From positions 1 to 15,569 of the forward strand of contig JAIXRB010000083.1 in the NCBI GenBank assembly GCA_027485405.1: a DNA stretch of 15,569 nt. The letters run 5' to 3'. Below, one piece after another: positions 15,367 to 15,569 of this stretch. Source of the DNA: Leptospiraceae bacterium (GTDB lineage: Bacteria > Spirochaetota > Leptospiria > Leptospirales > Leptospiraceae). Each line of letters starts with the position of its first letter. Positions within the stretch are counted from its first letter, which is position 1. The notes beneath the pieces were generated by a model. The model was not told where the DNA came from and did no database searches. It saw only the letters and a list, made by a program, of their open reading frames with translations. Position numbers and translations under genes: made by a program.

Positions 15367-15569
15367 GTGATTCACTCTGTGAAAGCATTAATTTACAATT
15401 CAAATTATCAAGTTTTATTGCAACAAAGAGATTATACTCTGGGTATTGCCTTTCCGGGTCATTGGACATACTTTGGAGGCCAAGTGGAAGAAGGAGAGGA
15501 TTTAAAGGAAGCCCTATCCCGTGAACTATATGAAGAACTAAACTGGGAGCCTAATTTGATTGAAGATGA
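15367..15569 (+). CDS. NUDIX hydrolase, partial (runs off the window end)
   Basis: The frame stays open to the last base and codes for about 67 residues here. QVLLQQRDYT is the usual strand before the NUDIX fold, and FPGHWTYFGGQVEEGE is the typical lead-in. The catalytic NUDIX box follows as GGQVEEGEDLKEALSREL plus YEEL, matching GX5EX7REUXEE. NUDIX enzymes cleave nucleoside diphosphates linked to another group; in a sugar locus, GDP-sugar or other NDP-sugar hydrolysis is a natural possibility. The start is uncertain: GTG at 15367 is used here, GTG at 15379 and TTG at 15349 (overlapping the upstream gene) are alternatives. The C-terminus lies outside the window. Confidence 0.78.
   Translation, partial: MIHSVKALIYNSNYQVLLQQRDYTLGIAFPGHWTYFGGQVEEGEDLKEALSRELYEELNWEPNLIED

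Overview
The window looks like part of a Leptospira surface-polysaccharide (LPS O-antigen, rfb-type) biosynthesis locus. Three things suggest this: the A+T-rich composition, the long run of same-strand sugar-nucleotide genes, and a small protein near the right end (14961-15356) that I recognise from memory as the LIC12192 'sporadic carbohydrate cluster' family, named after a Leptospira interrogans locus tag. The assignment rests on protein-family recognition; no search was run, and a different spirochaete or a bacterium with a transferred locus is not excluded.

Layout. Positions 1-1937 hold a large polytopic membrane protein of the GT-C (ArnT/PMT-like) glycosyltransferase type. Positions 1938-2773 are an 836-base gap with no convincing intact gene; it carries what looks like the decayed C-terminal end of a membrane protein on the minus strand and a candidate promoter near its right end. 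From 2774 to the window end there are 13 plus-strand genes packed as an operon, most with ATGA/TGATG/GTGA-type overlaps or gaps of a few bases, and the last (a NUDIX hydrolase) is cut by the window edge.

The operon falls into three blocks. Block A (2774-7586) is heptose-like nucleotide-sugar supply: an RmlD-like reductase, a GmhA-like SIS isomerase, a UDP-glucose-4-epimerase-like SDR, a HddC/RmlA-like nucleotidyltransferase, and a HldE-like kinase/nucleotidyltransferase whose two domains are in the reverse of the E. coli order. Block B (7586-10789) is an SDR followed by two tandem DegT/DnrJ/EryC1 PLP aminotransferases, suggesting an aminated sugar. Block C (10786-15569) is the least understood: a HAD-phosphatase/APH-kinase fusion, a transketolase split into two subunits, a putative 2OG-Fe(II) oxygenase, the LIC12192-family protein and a NUDIX hydrolase.

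Inferred joint role: isomerise, phosphorylate and nucleotidyl-activate a seven-carbon (or similar) sugar phosphate, modify it with SDRs and transaminases, and, in block C, use two-carbon ketol transfer plus oxidation to make an unusual sugar or sugar substituent. No cytosolic GT-A/GT-B glycosyltransferase, flippase or polymerase is present in the operon part of the window, so this stretch is precursor synthesis; assembly genes must lie elsewhere. The final product cannot be read from the sequence.
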